DNA from: JAKACA01 sp963735115
GTDB taxonomy: Bacteria; Actinomycetota; Acidimicrobiia; Acidimicrobiales; Bog-793
DNA: 64,000 bases
Reading direction: 5' to 3'
Assembly (NCBI GenBank): GCA_963735115.1
Contig: CAVTJR010000001.1
Span: 620,001-684,000, forward strand
Each line of letters opens with the position of its first letter. Position 1 is the stretch's first letter. Below are positions 1-8,797 of this stretch, one piece after another. The notes beneath the pieces were generated by a model. The model was not told the origin of the DNA. It ran no database searches and saw only the letters and a list, made by a program, of their open reading frames with translations. Made by a program: the position numbers and the translations under genes.

Positions 1-651
1 CGCGTCACGCACCGCCTCCGGTTGGCGGTTCCCCGACGACAGCGACAAGGCACCGAGGCCGCCCCAGAGCACGAGCCAGATCAGCCGGGCTGGGAGCGCC
101 CCGAAAGGGCGATCGGCAACAAAGCCTCCACCGGCCGTCTCATCGTCGCTTCGGGAAGGCCAGAGGAGCACGGCCAACAGGGCGTACAGGAGGGCCGCAC
201 CCGGAGCGCCCGTGAGCGGGCTGGCGGTTCCGGCGAAGAGGTCGCCGGCACCTTCACCGATCCACCAGACGCCGAGCGACCAGACGACCGAGACGGTGAG
301 AGCCGCCCTCACGGTCGGGCGCCAGGCGATCCCGACGGCGATCAGGAGCTGGATGCTGGCGAAGGCGGTGCCGGCGAGCATCGAGTGCCCGGCCGTCACC
401 CGCGCCGACCAGGTGATGGCGTCGGCCACGACGGCAGGGTTGCCGTGGGCCATGGGGGCGATCATCCCCGTGCCGAAGGCCTGGGTGAACATGTAGGGCT
501 GCAGCTGCAGGACGCCGTCGAACAACCAGACGGCGGCGAGTGACAGCTGGAGGATCCGACGTGAGTCGGGTGCGCACCATGGCTCCGCCCGGGGGACGAC
601 GCGGCGCAGCGACCACCCACGGGTGACCCCGGCCAGCGTGCCCGCGCTCAT
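1..651 (-). CDS. Polytopic membrane protein, C-terminus cut by window edge
   Basis: An open frame runs from an ATG at 651 to the left edge (217 codons, no stop), so only the N-terminal part is present. It encodes hydrophobic segments and the phrases AVWLFDGVLQLQ, WWIGEGAGDLFAG and GAPGAALLYALL. These match, in the same order, WVFDGLLQGQ, WVFGEVLGGLFAP and GAPGAVLFYCF in the membrane protein encoded at 10063-12021, so the two are paralogues. A GGGAGGA ribosome-binding site lies about 10 bases before the start. The other minus-strand frames here are arginine-rich shadows. Function unknown; a DoxX-like or quinone/oxidase-associated membrane role is only a guess. Confidence 0.75.
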   Translation of the reverse strand, partial: MSAGTLAGVTRGWSLRRVVPRAEPWCAPDSRRILQLSLAAVWLFDGVLQLQPYMFTQAFGTGMIAPMAHGNPAVVADAITWSARVTAGHSMLAGTAFASIQLLIAVGIAWRPTVRAALTVSVVWSLGVWWIGEGAGDLFAGTASPLTGAPGAALLYALLAVLLWPSRSDDETAGGGFVADRPFGALPARLIWLVLWGGLGALSLSSGNRQPEAVRDA

Positions 652-759
652 GGTCGCACCATCCTCCCGCGTCAATCGGCCGCGCGTAACTTACCTAACT
701 GTCCGCCGGGTCGGTTTCAGGAAGGCTCCGGGCGCTCGCGCACGAGGTGCCGACGGCCG

Positions 760-2592
760 CTAGCTCGACGGCTGCGACTCGGCGGGCGCGACGCTGGATC
801 GGAGAACCGTCTTCAGGAGCTTTCCGGAGGCGTTCCTCGGCAGGGGTTCGACCGAGATCCGGATGTAGGCCGGCACCTTGAAATCCGCCAGCGTCTCGGC
901 CACGAACGACCGCAACTCGTCAGGCGAAGCCGACTGAGCGTCCTCGAATCGCACGAACGCCATCACCTCCTCACCGAGGGCCGGGTGGGGAACGCCGACC
1001 ACGCCAGCTTCGGCGACGGCCGGGTGTTCGACGAGGCGGTTCTCGATCTCGATGCAGTAGACGTTCTCGCCGCCTCGGATGATCATGTCCTTCGCCCGGT
1101 CGGTCACATAGAGAAACCCGTCCTCGTCGAGGTGGCCGAGATCCCCGGTCCGCAGCCAGCCGTGCTGGAGGACGGCGGCCGTCTCCGCCGGCTTGTTCCA
1201 GTAGCCCGCCATGAGGATGGGGCCACGCACACAGATCTCGCCCGCCACGCCCGCTGGCAGCGAGGCGACCGCCCGGATGTCGGACGTCGCAGTCATCGGG
1301 TCGATGATCTTCAGCTCGACGACCGGCATGGGTCGCCCCACCGAGTCCGGGCGCTCGCGGGCGTCGGCTCCGGTGTTCACGGTCGCCACCGAGCTCGTCT
1401 CCGTCAGCCCGTACGCGTTGCCGATGGACGCCACGTTGGGGAACGTCTCGCGGACCATCCGCTGGAGCTCGCCTGCCGAAGGGGAGCCCCCGTAGGCGAT
1501 CGAGGTCACCGACGTGAGGTCGTAGTCGTGCCGCCTCGGGTCGTCGGCGACGCGCCAGATCATTGTCGGAACGGCCGACCAGATCGAGACCCGCTCGCGC
1601 TGGATCGTCTCCATGATGACCTCGGGATCGAAACGCCCGGGCGGGATGACGAGCCGCATCCCAGCAGCGAAGGAGACAACGAGGTTCGAGTGACATCCGG
1701 AGACGTGGAACAGGGGCGAGGTCAGCATGCCGACGGTCTGCCCACCCGCCGTCGTCGGCAGGACGGAGCCGCCCTCGCCCGAGACCATGGCGGCCATCGC
1801 ACCTTTCGCCCCGATGAAGAACGTGTTCTGGAGGTTGGCAACCATGCTGCGATGTGTGGAGATGGCACCCTTCGGTCGCCCGGTCGTCCCGCTCGTGTAG
1901 AAGATGACCGCCGGCGCGTCCTCGGTGATGGGCGAGCTCCAGGGGTCGGACGACGCCGAGGTGTCAGCGACCCCTCCTCGGTCCGGGAAGAGATCCGACG
2001 CTGAGCGTAACTCGACCTCACCACCGGGTGCGGCCGCATCGGAGGGCTCGACACCGACGAGGTAGACGACCCGAAGCGCCGGAAGGGAGCCGAGTTGGCC
2101 GGCGATCCTCTCGTAGCGGGCGGCGTCGGCCACGAGCACCTTCGCCCCGCTGTCCTCGAGGCCGTAGAGGATCTCGTCTGCCTTCCACCAACCGTTCAGG
2201 CCGACGAGGACCGCCCCCATCGAAACCGTCGACCAGAAGGTCAGGCACCACTCCGGGCAGTTGGCTGCCAGCACGGCCACGCGATCCGCCGGCGCCACAG
2301 CAGCGGGGCCGGAGGCGAGCTCACCGGAGCCGGCCCGTGCCAGCTCGACGAAGGATGGGTAGCTGATGCGACGGTCGCCGTAAACGAGGAAGGTGTCCTC
2401 GGCTGCCCGCCCCGCCGCCCCGAGGGCGACTTCGCGGAGCGAGCCCAAACGGTTGCGGTAGACGTTCATCTCGACCCCGCCGACATCGGCGCGGACGACC
2501 TCGAACAGCCCGCCCGGCCCGGTCAGCTGCTCCTCGATCCGGCCGGTGTCCGTCACGATGTCAGAACCACTCGGCGCGTCTGCCTCGCTCAT
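760..2592 (-). CDS. Acyl-CoA synthetase (FadD-like, class I adenylate-forming)
   Basis: 610 residues, full length for the family. It would activate a carboxylic acid to its CoA thioester through an acyl-adenylate. The phosphate-binding loop YTSGTTGRPKG is at 232-242; the C-terminal part has GYWNKPAET, WLRTGDLGHLDEDGF and RGGENVYCIEIE, and the adenylation lysine is in PRNASGKLLKT near residue 594. Substrate cannot be read from sequence. The neighbours (aldo/keto reductase, P450, ferredoxin) suggest catabolism of a lipid, steroid or terpenoid acid, which is inference. The ATG start is followed by a plausible N-terminus. Confidence 0.92.
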   Translation of the reverse strand: MSEADAPSGSDIVTDTGRIEEQLTGPGGLFEVVRADVGGVEMNVYRNRLGSLREVALGAAGRAAEDTFLVYGDRRISYPSFVELARAGSGELASGPAAVAPADRVAVLAANCPEWCLTFWSTVSMGAVLVGLNGWWKADEILYGLEDSGAKVLVADAARYERIAGQLGSLPALRVVYLVGVEPSDAAAPGGEVELRSASDLFPDRGGVADTSASSDPWSSPITEDAPAVIFYTSGTTGRPKGAISTHRSMVANLQNTFFIGAKGAMAAMVSGEGGSVLPTTAGGQTVGMLTSPLFHVSGCHSNLVVSFAAGMRLVIPPGRFDPEVIMETIQRERVSIWSAVPTMIWRVADDPRRHDYDLTSVTSIAYGGSPSAGELQRMVRETFPNVASIGNAYGLTETSSVATVNTGADARERPDSVGRPMPVVELKIIDPMTATSDIRAVASLPAGVAGEICVRGPILMAGYWNKPAETAAVLQHGWLRTGDLGHLDEDGFLYVTDRAKDMIIRGGENVYCIEIENRLVEHPAVAEAGVVGVPHPALGEEVMAFVRFEDAQSASPDELRSFVAETLADFKVPAYIRISVEPLPRNASGKLLKTVLRSSVAPAESQPSS

Positions 2593-2848
2593 CGTCGCGG
2601 GACTGTACTGCGGGTGAGACCCGGTTCAGAGATCGGGGCCCGAGCCGGTGGTCGAGGGTGCCAGCCGTCAGAAGACCCGCAGCCTCCTGACGGCCGCCAG
2701 CGTCGCCTCGGCGCCGGTGGCGTCGACCCTTGCCTCCCCGGCGAGCACTCGTGACGTCGTCACCAAATCCATCCGTGCTGTGCTCGCCGGCCTCTCCGTC
2801 CTCTGATCCTGCACGCAGCGCCGCTCTGCGAGCCGACATCGCTCGGCT

Positions 2849-3658
2849 TCAGATCCGTTCGAGCTCGCCGCCGTCGAAGAGCGGCTCGATGCCGAGGCTC
2901 GCGACGTCGCTCGCCAGCTCTACCTCTGACGGCGCCCCCAGGTCGGAGAGCGAGGAGGCGGCGGCGAGGATGGGCCGCAAAAGGCGGGCGTCGCTGGAGG
3001 AGTTGAGGAACAGCTGCGGATTCGAGAGGACGAAGCGCACCGCTCGACTGAGAGCGCCCTCGTCCTCTGTCGGCTTGTACCAGCTGAAGCGTGCACCGGG
3101 GTCGTCGTCCCTCCAGCGGCGCCGCGCCACGGACTTGATGGTCTGCACGGCCACCCGCCGCTCGGCGCACCGCTCGAGCAACGCCTCGACGTCGGCGCGA
3201 TAGCTCTCGTCGCGCAACAGCACGTAGCTGTACGGCAACAGAACAGAGTCGAGGTCGGCGCGCTCCAGGCTGCGGTGATGCATGCCGGCGATGCGCAACC
3301 CGTGGCCGGTGACGCCGACGTGACGAGTGAGGCCCTCGTCTCGTGCCTGCATGAGCGCCTCCACGGCACCTCCGGGGCCGTGGGCGACCTGCCACTCGTC
3401 TTCCTCGACGAGGTTGTGCAGCTGGATGAGATCGACGTGGTCGACGCCGAGGCGCTCGAGGGAACGCTCGAGGCTGGCGCGGGCAGCGGCACCGGTGCGG
3501 TCCGCCGTCTTCGTGGCGAGGAAGAACTCGCCGCGGTGCTGCGACATCCACGGCGCCAGGCGGAGCTCGGAGTCACCGTAGTCAGCCGCCGTGTCGAGGT
3601 GGTTGACGCCGAACTCGAGCAGCGTCGCCAGCAGCTCATCGGCACGCTCCTGTCGCAT
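2849..3658 (-). CDS. Aldo/keto reductase (N-terminus interrupted by an in-frame TAG upstream)
   Basis: 269 residues from the ATG at 3658. NAD(P)H-dependent carbonyl reductase fold: DTAADYGDSE carries the catalytic Asp/Tyr region, then LIQLHNL and the GVTGH segment. Family members normally begin with a strand such as PFGRTGHASSRVIFG before this point. Exactly that peptide is encoded in frame upstream (about 3659-3730), but with no standard start codon after a TAG at 3743-3745. An ATG at 3766, with GAGG just before it, opens the same frame and runs into that TAG at codon 8. Either the gene is damaged, a rare start codon is used, or the base is wrong. Divergent to the P450 gene. Confidence 0.8.
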   Translation of the reverse strand: MRQERADELLATLLEFGVNHLDTAADYGDSELRLAPWMSQHRGEFFLATKTADRTGAAARASLERSLERLGVDHVDLIQLHNLVEEDEWQVAHGPGGAVEALMQARDEGLTRHVGVTGHGLRIAGMHHRSLERADLDSVLLPYSYVLLRDESYRADVEALLERCAERRVAVQTIKSVARRRWRDDDPGARFSWYKPTEDEGALSRAVRFVLSNPQLFLNSSSDARLLRPILAAASSLSDLGAPSEVELASDVASLGIEPLFDGGELERI

Positions 3659-3881
3659 GGCGCCGAGGGCGGCCGCCCCGAAGATGACCCGGCTACTGGC
3701 GTGTCCGGTCCGGCCGAAGGGTGCGGTGTCGATGTCCCGAGGCTACCGCCGAGGCGATTCGGGCATCCGGCCTCAGGTACGCCAGCGGCGGACGGGCCCG
3801 TCAACCCAACTGATGTCAGCGCGGGTGCCAGCGGCGCAGGTGCCGGTGATAGCCTCGAATCAGGACGAAAGGGGTCAAGAC

Positions 3882-5087
3882 ATGGCGCGGCGGACAGCAC
3901 CGGTCAGCGACTGGTCACAGGATTTCGATGTCCTCGATGCAGGGTACATCGCAGATCCCTTCACGTTCTGGGACCAGCTCCGGCAGACGTGCCCGATCGC
4001 CCACAGCAACCGGAGGGGCTCGAACTGGCTGCCGACCCGCTACGAGGACGTCACGGCCATGGCCCACGACATCGAGCACTTCAGCTCGGTAGAGGTCGCC
4101 GTCATCCCCTTCGACGGTGAAGAGCCGGAAGAGCCGCTCCTGCCCTACGGCCTGCCTCCGATCTCGGTCGATCCCCCGATCCACACCTGGACGCGACGCC
4201 TTCTGCTTCCGTGGTTCTCCCATCGCCGCGTCGAAGGCTACGAAGCCATGACCAGGGATCTCTGCCGCGGGCTGATCGATTCGTTCGTCGAAACAGGTCA
4301 CGCCGACGCTGCGGAGAACTACTCCCAACAGATCCCGGTCCGCGTCATCGCCCACATCCTCGGGGTGACCGCCGATCTCTCCGACACCTTCACCGGCTGG
4401 GTTCGCGACATCCTCGAGTTCGGCGACGACAAGGAACGCAACATGGCGGCGATGGAAGGGCTCTTCACGTACTTCGTCGCCGAGATCGCAAAGCGACGCG
4501 AGTCCCCGGGTAGCGACCTGCTGAGCGAGTTGCTGCAGACCGAGGTGGATGGAGCCGCCATTGAGGAGAGCGTCGTGCTCGGCATGGCGGCGCTCGTCCT
4601 CATCGCCGGCGTGGACACGACCTGGAGCGCCATCGGCTCGTCGCTATGGCACCTCGCCACCCACGAGGACGACCGTAAGCGCCTCGTCGCCGAGCCGGAG
4701 CTCATGCCGCTCGCCGTCGAGGAGCTTCTGCGGGCCTACTCGCCGGTCACGATGGCCCGTCTCGTGACCTCCGACATCGAGTTCAAGGGTTGTCCGATGA
4801 AGACCGGCGACAAGCTCCTCATGAACTTCCCCGCGGCCAACCGGGATCCGGACGTCTTCGAGGACGCCGACAGGGTCGTGCTCGACCGTCAGCACAACCG
4901 CCACGTCGCCTTCGGGTCGGGCATCCACCGCTGTGCCGGCTCCAACCTCGCCCGCATGGAGCTCAGGGTGGCCCTCGAGGAGTGGTTGGAGAGGATTCCG
5001 GAGTTTCGACTCGTGGAGGGTGCCGAGCTGACGTGGGCGGGCGGTCAGGTACGCGGGCCGCGGGTCCTGCCCGTCGTGTTCCCGTGA
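3882..5087 (+). CDS. Cytochrome P450
   Basis: 401 residues from ATG 3882, which follows AAAGGGG and is preferred over an upstream in-frame start that would add 97 non-homologous residues. The I-helix oxygen-activation motif AGVDTT is at 242-247, ExxR at 281-284, and the haem loop FGSGIHRCAG at 344-353 with Cys351 as thiolate ligand. It is a soluble bacterial class I P450 needing a ferredoxin and a reductase. The stop overlaps the start of the ferredoxin gene as GTGA, so the two are translated together. A hydroxylation step in lipid, steroid or terpenoid breakdown is likely from context only. Confidence 0.95.
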   Translation: MARRTAPVSDWSQDFDVLDAGYIADPFTFWDQLRQTCPIAHSNRRGSNWLPTRYEDVTAMAHDIEHFSSVEVAVIPFDGEEPEEPLLPYGLPPISVDPPIHTWTRRLLLPWFSHRRVEGYEAMTRDLCRGLIDSFVETGHADAAENYSQQIPVRVIAHILGVTADLSDTFTGWVRDILEFGDDKERNMAAMEGLFTYFVAEIAKRRESPGSDLLSELLQTEVDGAAIEESVVLGMAALVLIAGVDTTWSAIGSSLWHLATHEDDRKRLVAEPELMPLAVEELLRAYSPVTMARLVTSDIEFKGCPMKTGDKLLMNFPAANRDPDVFEDADRVVLDRQHNRHVAFGSGIHRCAGSNLARMELRVALEEWLERIPEFRLVEGAELTWAGGQVRGPRVLPVVFP

Positions 5088-5281
5088 AGATCAGGGTCGA
5101 CGCCGGCAAATGCCAGGGCCACGCCCGCTGCTATGCGCTCGTGCCCGAGTTGTTCTCCGTGGACGACTACGGGCAGAGCTCGGTCGTCGGCGACGGCACC
5201 GTGCCTGCCGAGCTCGAGGAGAGGGCACGCCTCGCCATCGCCAACTGCCCCGAGTACGCGATCGAGGAGCTCGCTGACTAG
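5084..5281 (+). CDS. Small ferredoxin of the P450-partner, 3Fe-4S type
   Basis: 65 residues starting at GTG 5084, overlapping the P450 stop by four bases. Cluster residues are Cys10-xx-His13-xx-Cys16 and Cys55-Pro; the usual second cysteine of a 4Fe-4S site is replaced by His, the pattern of actinobacterial P450 partner ferredoxins that carry a 3Fe-4S cluster. The acidic C-terminus fits an electron carrier. It should pass electrons from an unlinked ferredoxin reductase to the adjacent P450. No reductase gene is nearby. Confidence 0.9.
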   Translation: MKIRVDAGKCQGHARCYALVPELFSVDDYGQSSVVGDGTVPAELEERARLAIANCPEYAIEELAD

Positions 5282-5436
5282 AGGCTGCCGCCGAGCCGGC
5301 GCCCACCGGTCGTGCCTTCACCGCACGCCGGTGGGAGTGACAGACGGCACCGCCGGCGAATCGTGCGCCTGCAGCCACCAACCGCGACCGGTAAGCGCGG
5401 CGTGAGCACACAAATCGTCCGGCGGTAGGTCAGCAG

Positions 5437-5459
5437 GCCCGATCGCACCCCGATCGGGC
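5437..5459 (+). terminator. Strong hairpin downstream of P450-ferredoxin
   Basis: Perfect 9-base arms GCCCGATCG and CGATCGGGC around the loop CACCC. It lies 156 bases after the ferredoxin stop and before the tetR promoter. There is no T tract, so intrinsic termination is possible but unproven; it could also be a regulator site. Confidence 0.4.
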
Positions 5460-5584
5460 GAATCGTGTTCCGAAAGTGACCGCATACGGCCGGTCCGAGC
5501 GTTTTGCGCACGCGATTCGTGCGACGACGATGAATGCCATCTCCGAACAGCGCGAGCCGAGAGCGACCGCCGCAGAACCCCGGC

Positions 5585-5613
5585 TTGACAGGCGTCAGAC
5601 GCCGGTGCACTAT
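5585..5613 (+). promoter_or_regulatory. Predicted promoter of tetR
   Basis: TTGACA at 5585-5590 and CACTAT at 5608-5613 separated by exactly 17 bases. The spacer begins with a perfect inverted repeat, GGCGTC-A-GACGCC (5591-5603). The gene start is 66 bases further on. Confidence 0.6.
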
Positions 5614-5630
5614 TGAGCAAATGCTCAATA
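5611..5630. promoter_or_regulatory. Palindromic operator, probable TetR site
   Basis: TATTGAGC-AAAT-GCTCAATA, 8-base perfect arms, overlaps the predicted -10 element and start point just before a TetR-family gene. Size and place fit autorepression by the TetR protein; a half-site-like CGCTCAA follows at about 5635. Confidence 0.6.
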
Positions 5631-5678
5631 CAATCGCTCAACTGACAAACCCGTCTCGAACGGCACAGGGGGAACCTG

Positions 5679-6395
5679 TTGGCCAAGCCAGGTAGCGCCG
5701 GTCACGTCGGTGTGCGCTCCGGCCCGGAGAGCGCCGTCACGAGGGCGGCCCTCACCGAGGCGGCGATTGCCACGCTGCAGGAGGAAGGCTTCGCAGGGGC
5801 GAGCGCGCGAGCGATCGCCCGCACGGCCGGCTCCAACCAGGCCCTGGTCTTCTACCATTTCGGCTCTGTCGTCAACCTGCTGCTGGCTGCCCTCGACGAG
5901 ACCAGCCGGCGTCGCATGGAGCGGTACAGCGAAGCCGTCGAAGCCGCAGGCGGCATCGAGGAGCTGGTGGAGGTCGCGGCGACCATCTTCCGCCAGGACC
6001 TGGACGGCGGCCATCTCTCGGTCCTCGCCGAGATGATCGCCGGCGCCTCCTCCGTCCCGGGCCTCGGAGACGAAGTTGCAACTCGGATCGACCCCTGGAT
6101 CACCTTCACCGAAGGTGCCATCAGCCGGGTCACCGGGTCCGGCCCCCTCGCAACCCTCCTGCCAGTCAGCGACGTCGCCTACGCCATCGTCGCTCTTTAT
6201 CTCGGGATCGAAATGCTCGCCCACCTGGACGGGGACCGCTCTCGGGCCGAGTCGCTCTTCTCGACCGCCAAACACGTCGCCGATTTGCTCGCCGGCCTGT
6301 TCGCTCCCGCCGGCGCCTCCGCTCCCTCCCGTACCTCCGGCGAGGCGGCTTCGGGCCCGCACGCTCGAACACACTCAAAGGAGCAGCTGGGATGA
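5679..6395 (+). CDS. TetR/AcrR family transcriptional regulator
   Basis: 238 residues. A TTG start at 5679 follows GGGGGA with good spacing. The N-terminal helix-turn-helix (about 22-65) reads TEAAIATLQEEGFAGAS through QALVFYHFGS, the typical TetR recognition-helix end; the rest is a helical ligand-binding domain. The last 25 residues are low complexity. It overlaps the next gene as ATGA, so the pair forms one unit, and it is preceded by a palindrome that is probably its own operator. Likely effector: a substrate or product of the adjacent oxidative pathway, which is inference. Confidence 0.92.
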   Translation: MAKPGSAGHVGVRSGPESAVTRAALTEAAIATLQEEGFAGASARAIARTAGSNQALVFYHFGSVVNLLLAALDETSRRRMERYSEAVEAAGGIEELVEVAATIFRQDLDGGHLSVLAEMIAGASSVPGLGDEVATRIDPWITFTEGAISRVTGSGPLATLLPVSDVAYAIVALYLGIEMLAHLDGDRSRAESLFSTAKHVADLLAGLFAPAGASAPSRTSGEAASGPHARTHSKEQLG

Positions 6396-7435
6396 CCTCG
6401 ACAGACACCAGAAGTAGGGCGGCCGCCACCGAGGCGGACGACCCGGCAGGGACCCGGACGTGCGTGAGCGACACCGGCCTCGACGTCGTCACGGGGGCAT
6501 TCAGCTACTCCGGCGGAGCGATCGCTCGCGAGCTCGCTGAGCGAGGCAGGCGGATCCGGACGCTCACGGGCCACCCGGAGCGAGCAAGCAGCACGAGCAA
6601 CACTTCGGAAGGCCCCGGCCACGTCGAGGTCGCCCCGCTGGACTTCCAGGATCCTGTCCGGCTGGCCGCCAGCCTGGAAGGTGCCACGACGCTCTACAAC
6701 ACCTACTGGGTGCGTTTTCCCCATGGCGATGTCACCCACGAGACGGCCGTCGCCAACTCGCGGGCGCTCTTCCACGCTGCCCAGCGGGCAGGCGTCTCCC
6801 GCGTGGTACACGTCAGCATCACCCATCCGAGCTCCGAGTCGCAGGACTCGTACTTCTGCGGGAAGGCAGCCGTCGAGCAGTCGCTCGCCGAGACGGAGAT
6901 GTCCTACGCCATCTTCCGCCCGGCGATCCTGTTCGGCGGCGACGGGGTGCTCATCAACAACATCGCCTGGCTGCTCCGTCATCTACCCGTGTTCGCCATC
7001 GCGGGCGACGGCCAGTACCGCGTGCGGCCGATCCACATCGACGATCTCGCCCGCCTCTGTGCCGACGCCGGCACCCCTGCTGCCGACGGCTCTCGCCGGC
7101 CCGACCTCCTCGAAGACGCCGTCGGTGGGGAGCGTCCGACCTTCAATGAGCTCGTCGGCTGGGTTGCGGAGGCGACGAAGTCCCGGGCACGCATCGTGCA
7201 CGTTCCCGCTGCCATCGTGCCGCCCGTATCAGCCGTCCTCGGCAAGGTGCTGCACGACGTCCTCCTCACTCGAGACGAGTTGCACTCGATGATGCAGGGG
7301 CGGGCGGACACCGACGGCGAGGCGACAGGTCGCGTCCTCGTCTCGAAATGGGTCGCCGAGCACGGCCACGAGCTGGGGCTGCGCTACGCCAACGAGATCG
7401 ATCGCCACTTCCGCCGACCGGAGCGCCCTCGGTGA
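6392..7435 (+). CDS. NAD(P)-binding Rossmann protein (NmrA/atypical SDR)
   Basis: 347 residues. After a variable 30-residue leader comes VVTGAFSYSGGAIARELAER, a glycine-rich dinucleotide fold of the NDUFA9/NmrA-like atypical SDR type (TGAFSYSG in place of TGATGFVG). Later segments RVVHVSITHPS, FRPAILFGGDG and RVRPIHIDDLARL follow the family pattern. The catalytic YxxxK of classical SDRs is not clear. It could be a sugar-epimerase-like enzyme or a redox sensor. Translationally coupled to tetR (ATGA), so probably part of the response that tetR controls. Confidence 0.8.
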   Translation: MTSTDTRSRAAATEADDPAGTRTCVSDTGLDVVTGAFSYSGGAIARELAERGRRIRTLTGHPERASSTSNTSEGPGHVEVAPLDFQDPVRLAASLEGATTLYNTYWVRFPHGDVTHETAVANSRALFHAAQRAGVSRVVHVSITHPSSESQDSYFCGKAAVEQSLAETEMSYAIFRPAILFGGDGVLINNIAWLLRHLPVFAIAGDGQYRVRPIHIDDLARLCADAGTPAADGSRRPDLLEDAVGGERPTFNELVGWVAEATKSRARIVHVPAAIVPPVSAVLGKVLHDVLLTRDELHSMMQGRADTDGEATGRVLVSKWVAEHGHELGLRYANEIDRHFRRPERPR

Positions 7436-7546
7436 TGTCCGAACCCACGTGCTCACCAGCGGGAGCAATCGGAGTCGCAAGTCGACGGTCGCCGTCGAGA
7501 GCGGTGAGGTGCTCGCTGCCGACGAGATCCCTGCCCAGCACGAGCG

Positions 7547-8701
7547 CTAACCGCCCGAACCAGCACCCTCCTCGAGATCCTCCGGACCGGGGGCATGGTC
7601 GGGCACGACGAAGCGGCTCGGGACTGTGCCCGTTCTCGCCAGCCAGGCGTACTCCCACGGCGACAACTGAGAGAGCGGCACGTCGAGCTGGACACGGCCG
7701 AGTCCGCGGGAGGCGTTGGCAGCGGCCGCACGGGCAGCAAGAGACGCCGGGGAAAGGCTCCCGGCCGCGGCGGGCGCCCGGGAGGGGGCGGCATCGCCGT
7801 CACTGTTTCCGCTGGGGACGTCGTCCAGCCCGTAAAGCCCCGCTCCGGTGCCGACGAACGACACCGAATCGCCACCACGGGCGTCCGAGCGAAGGGCGAC
7901 TCGCTGCTCAGAGTGCATCCACTGCAAGAAGATGGGGACGAAGGCGCCGAGGGTGACGACTTCGGTCGCCGCCCAGAGGATCCCTCCGCCGGTCTTGGAG
8001 CTCGAAAGGGTGTACATCGAAGCGAGCGGCCTGTGGCTGTTGAGGATGGCCACGCCCAGGAACGCCTCGACGCCGGAGCCGAGAAGGATGTTGAGCATCC
8101 TCGCCGGGTAGCTCATCCTCCAGTGGATGATCGGGTCGACTCCCACCATCGGCCACCAGAACAGCGTCGCCCCGAAGAGAAACCCGACGTTGATGAAGTC
8201 CATCACCCACATGTGCAACATGGCGAAGTTCAGGATCGGGGTGAGGAAGAAGAGGAACATGACGCCGTAGTAGAGCCCCCATACGACTACGGGGTGGCTG
8301 ATCGCCGCGAACGGCGTCGACCGCAGCACGTCGAGCCAGCGCGCCTTCATCCGGCGGCTGCTTGTCTGCAACAGCAACGTCGAAGGCGCTCCGAGGGCGA
8401 GCAATGGAGGCCCCACGACCATGAGAAGCAGGTGCTGGATGACATGGGCCTCGAAATACGTCCCCGTCATGGCCGCCACGGGGGACTGCAGAGCGAGATC
8501 GATCGCCAGCAGGCCCGCCATGAACGAGGCGGTCCGCCAGCCGCTCCAGCGCCGTCCCCGCGCGGCCAGGCGCCAGTCGGCCCGCAGGTACCAGACGGCG
8601 ACGGCGATCAGCACGACGGCGACGCTCACGGGGAAGGCGCTGAACTCCCATTGGGTGAGGGCGTTGTGCACGGAGAAGCCGACGTGGGCCATTCCAGGCA
8701 T
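7547..8701 (-). CDS. ctaG: CtaG-family cytochrome c oxidase assembly protein
   Basis: 384 residues, seven or so membrane helices in the first 270, then an Ala/Ser/Gly-rich cytoplasmic tail. Family landmarks are VIQHLLLMVVGPPLLALG, HPVVVWGLYYG, FWWPMVGVDPI and the C-terminal ILWAATEVVTLGAFVPIFLQW. The caa3_CtaG family is linked to copper delivery and assembly of haem-copper oxidases. It is the last of three same-strand genes (12021 to 7547); the middle one encodes a probable lipoprotein and the first a membrane protein with an SCO-like domain, so a respiratory or copper function for the group is reasonable. Confidence 0.88.
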   Translation of the reverse strand: MPGMAHVGFSVHNALTQWEFSAFPVSVAVVLIAVAVWYLRADWRLAARGRRWSGWRTASFMAGLLAIDLALQSPVAAMTGTYFEAHVIQHLLLMVVGPPLLALGAPSTLLLQTSSRRMKARWLDVLRSTPFAAISHPVVVWGLYYGVMFLFFLTPILNFAMLHMWVMDFINVGFLFGATLFWWPMVGVDPIIHWRMSYPARMLNILLGSGVEAFLGVAILNSHRPLASMYTLSSSKTGGGILWAATEVVTLGAFVPIFLQWMHSEQRVALRSDARGGDSVSFVGTGAGLYGLDDVPSGNSDGDAAPSRAPAAAGSLSPASLAARAAAANASRGLGRVQLDVPLSQLSPWEYAWLARTGTVPSRFVVPDHAPGPEDLEEGAGSGG

Positions 8702-8797
8702 GCTCCTAGTGTTCTACCGCTCGCCCGAAATCACAACCGCGGCGGCCGGCACGACAGGGCGCTGGACCTCAGCGAAGGCCCACAGTCGCCACTGGGG

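Larger units (their letters stand above)
5282..5678. other. Intergenic region with hairpin, promoter and operator
   Basis: 397 bases with no convincing gene. It holds a 9-bp-arm hairpin at 5437-5459 after the ferredoxin gene, then a promoter at 5585-5613 and two inverted repeats in front of the tetR gene, listed separately. Confidence 0.7.

Noticed and set aside
3591..3881. 97-residue N-terminal extension of the P450
   Set aside because: It is antisense to the aldo/keto reductase gene, and ATG 3882 has a proper ribosome-binding site and a typical P450 start.
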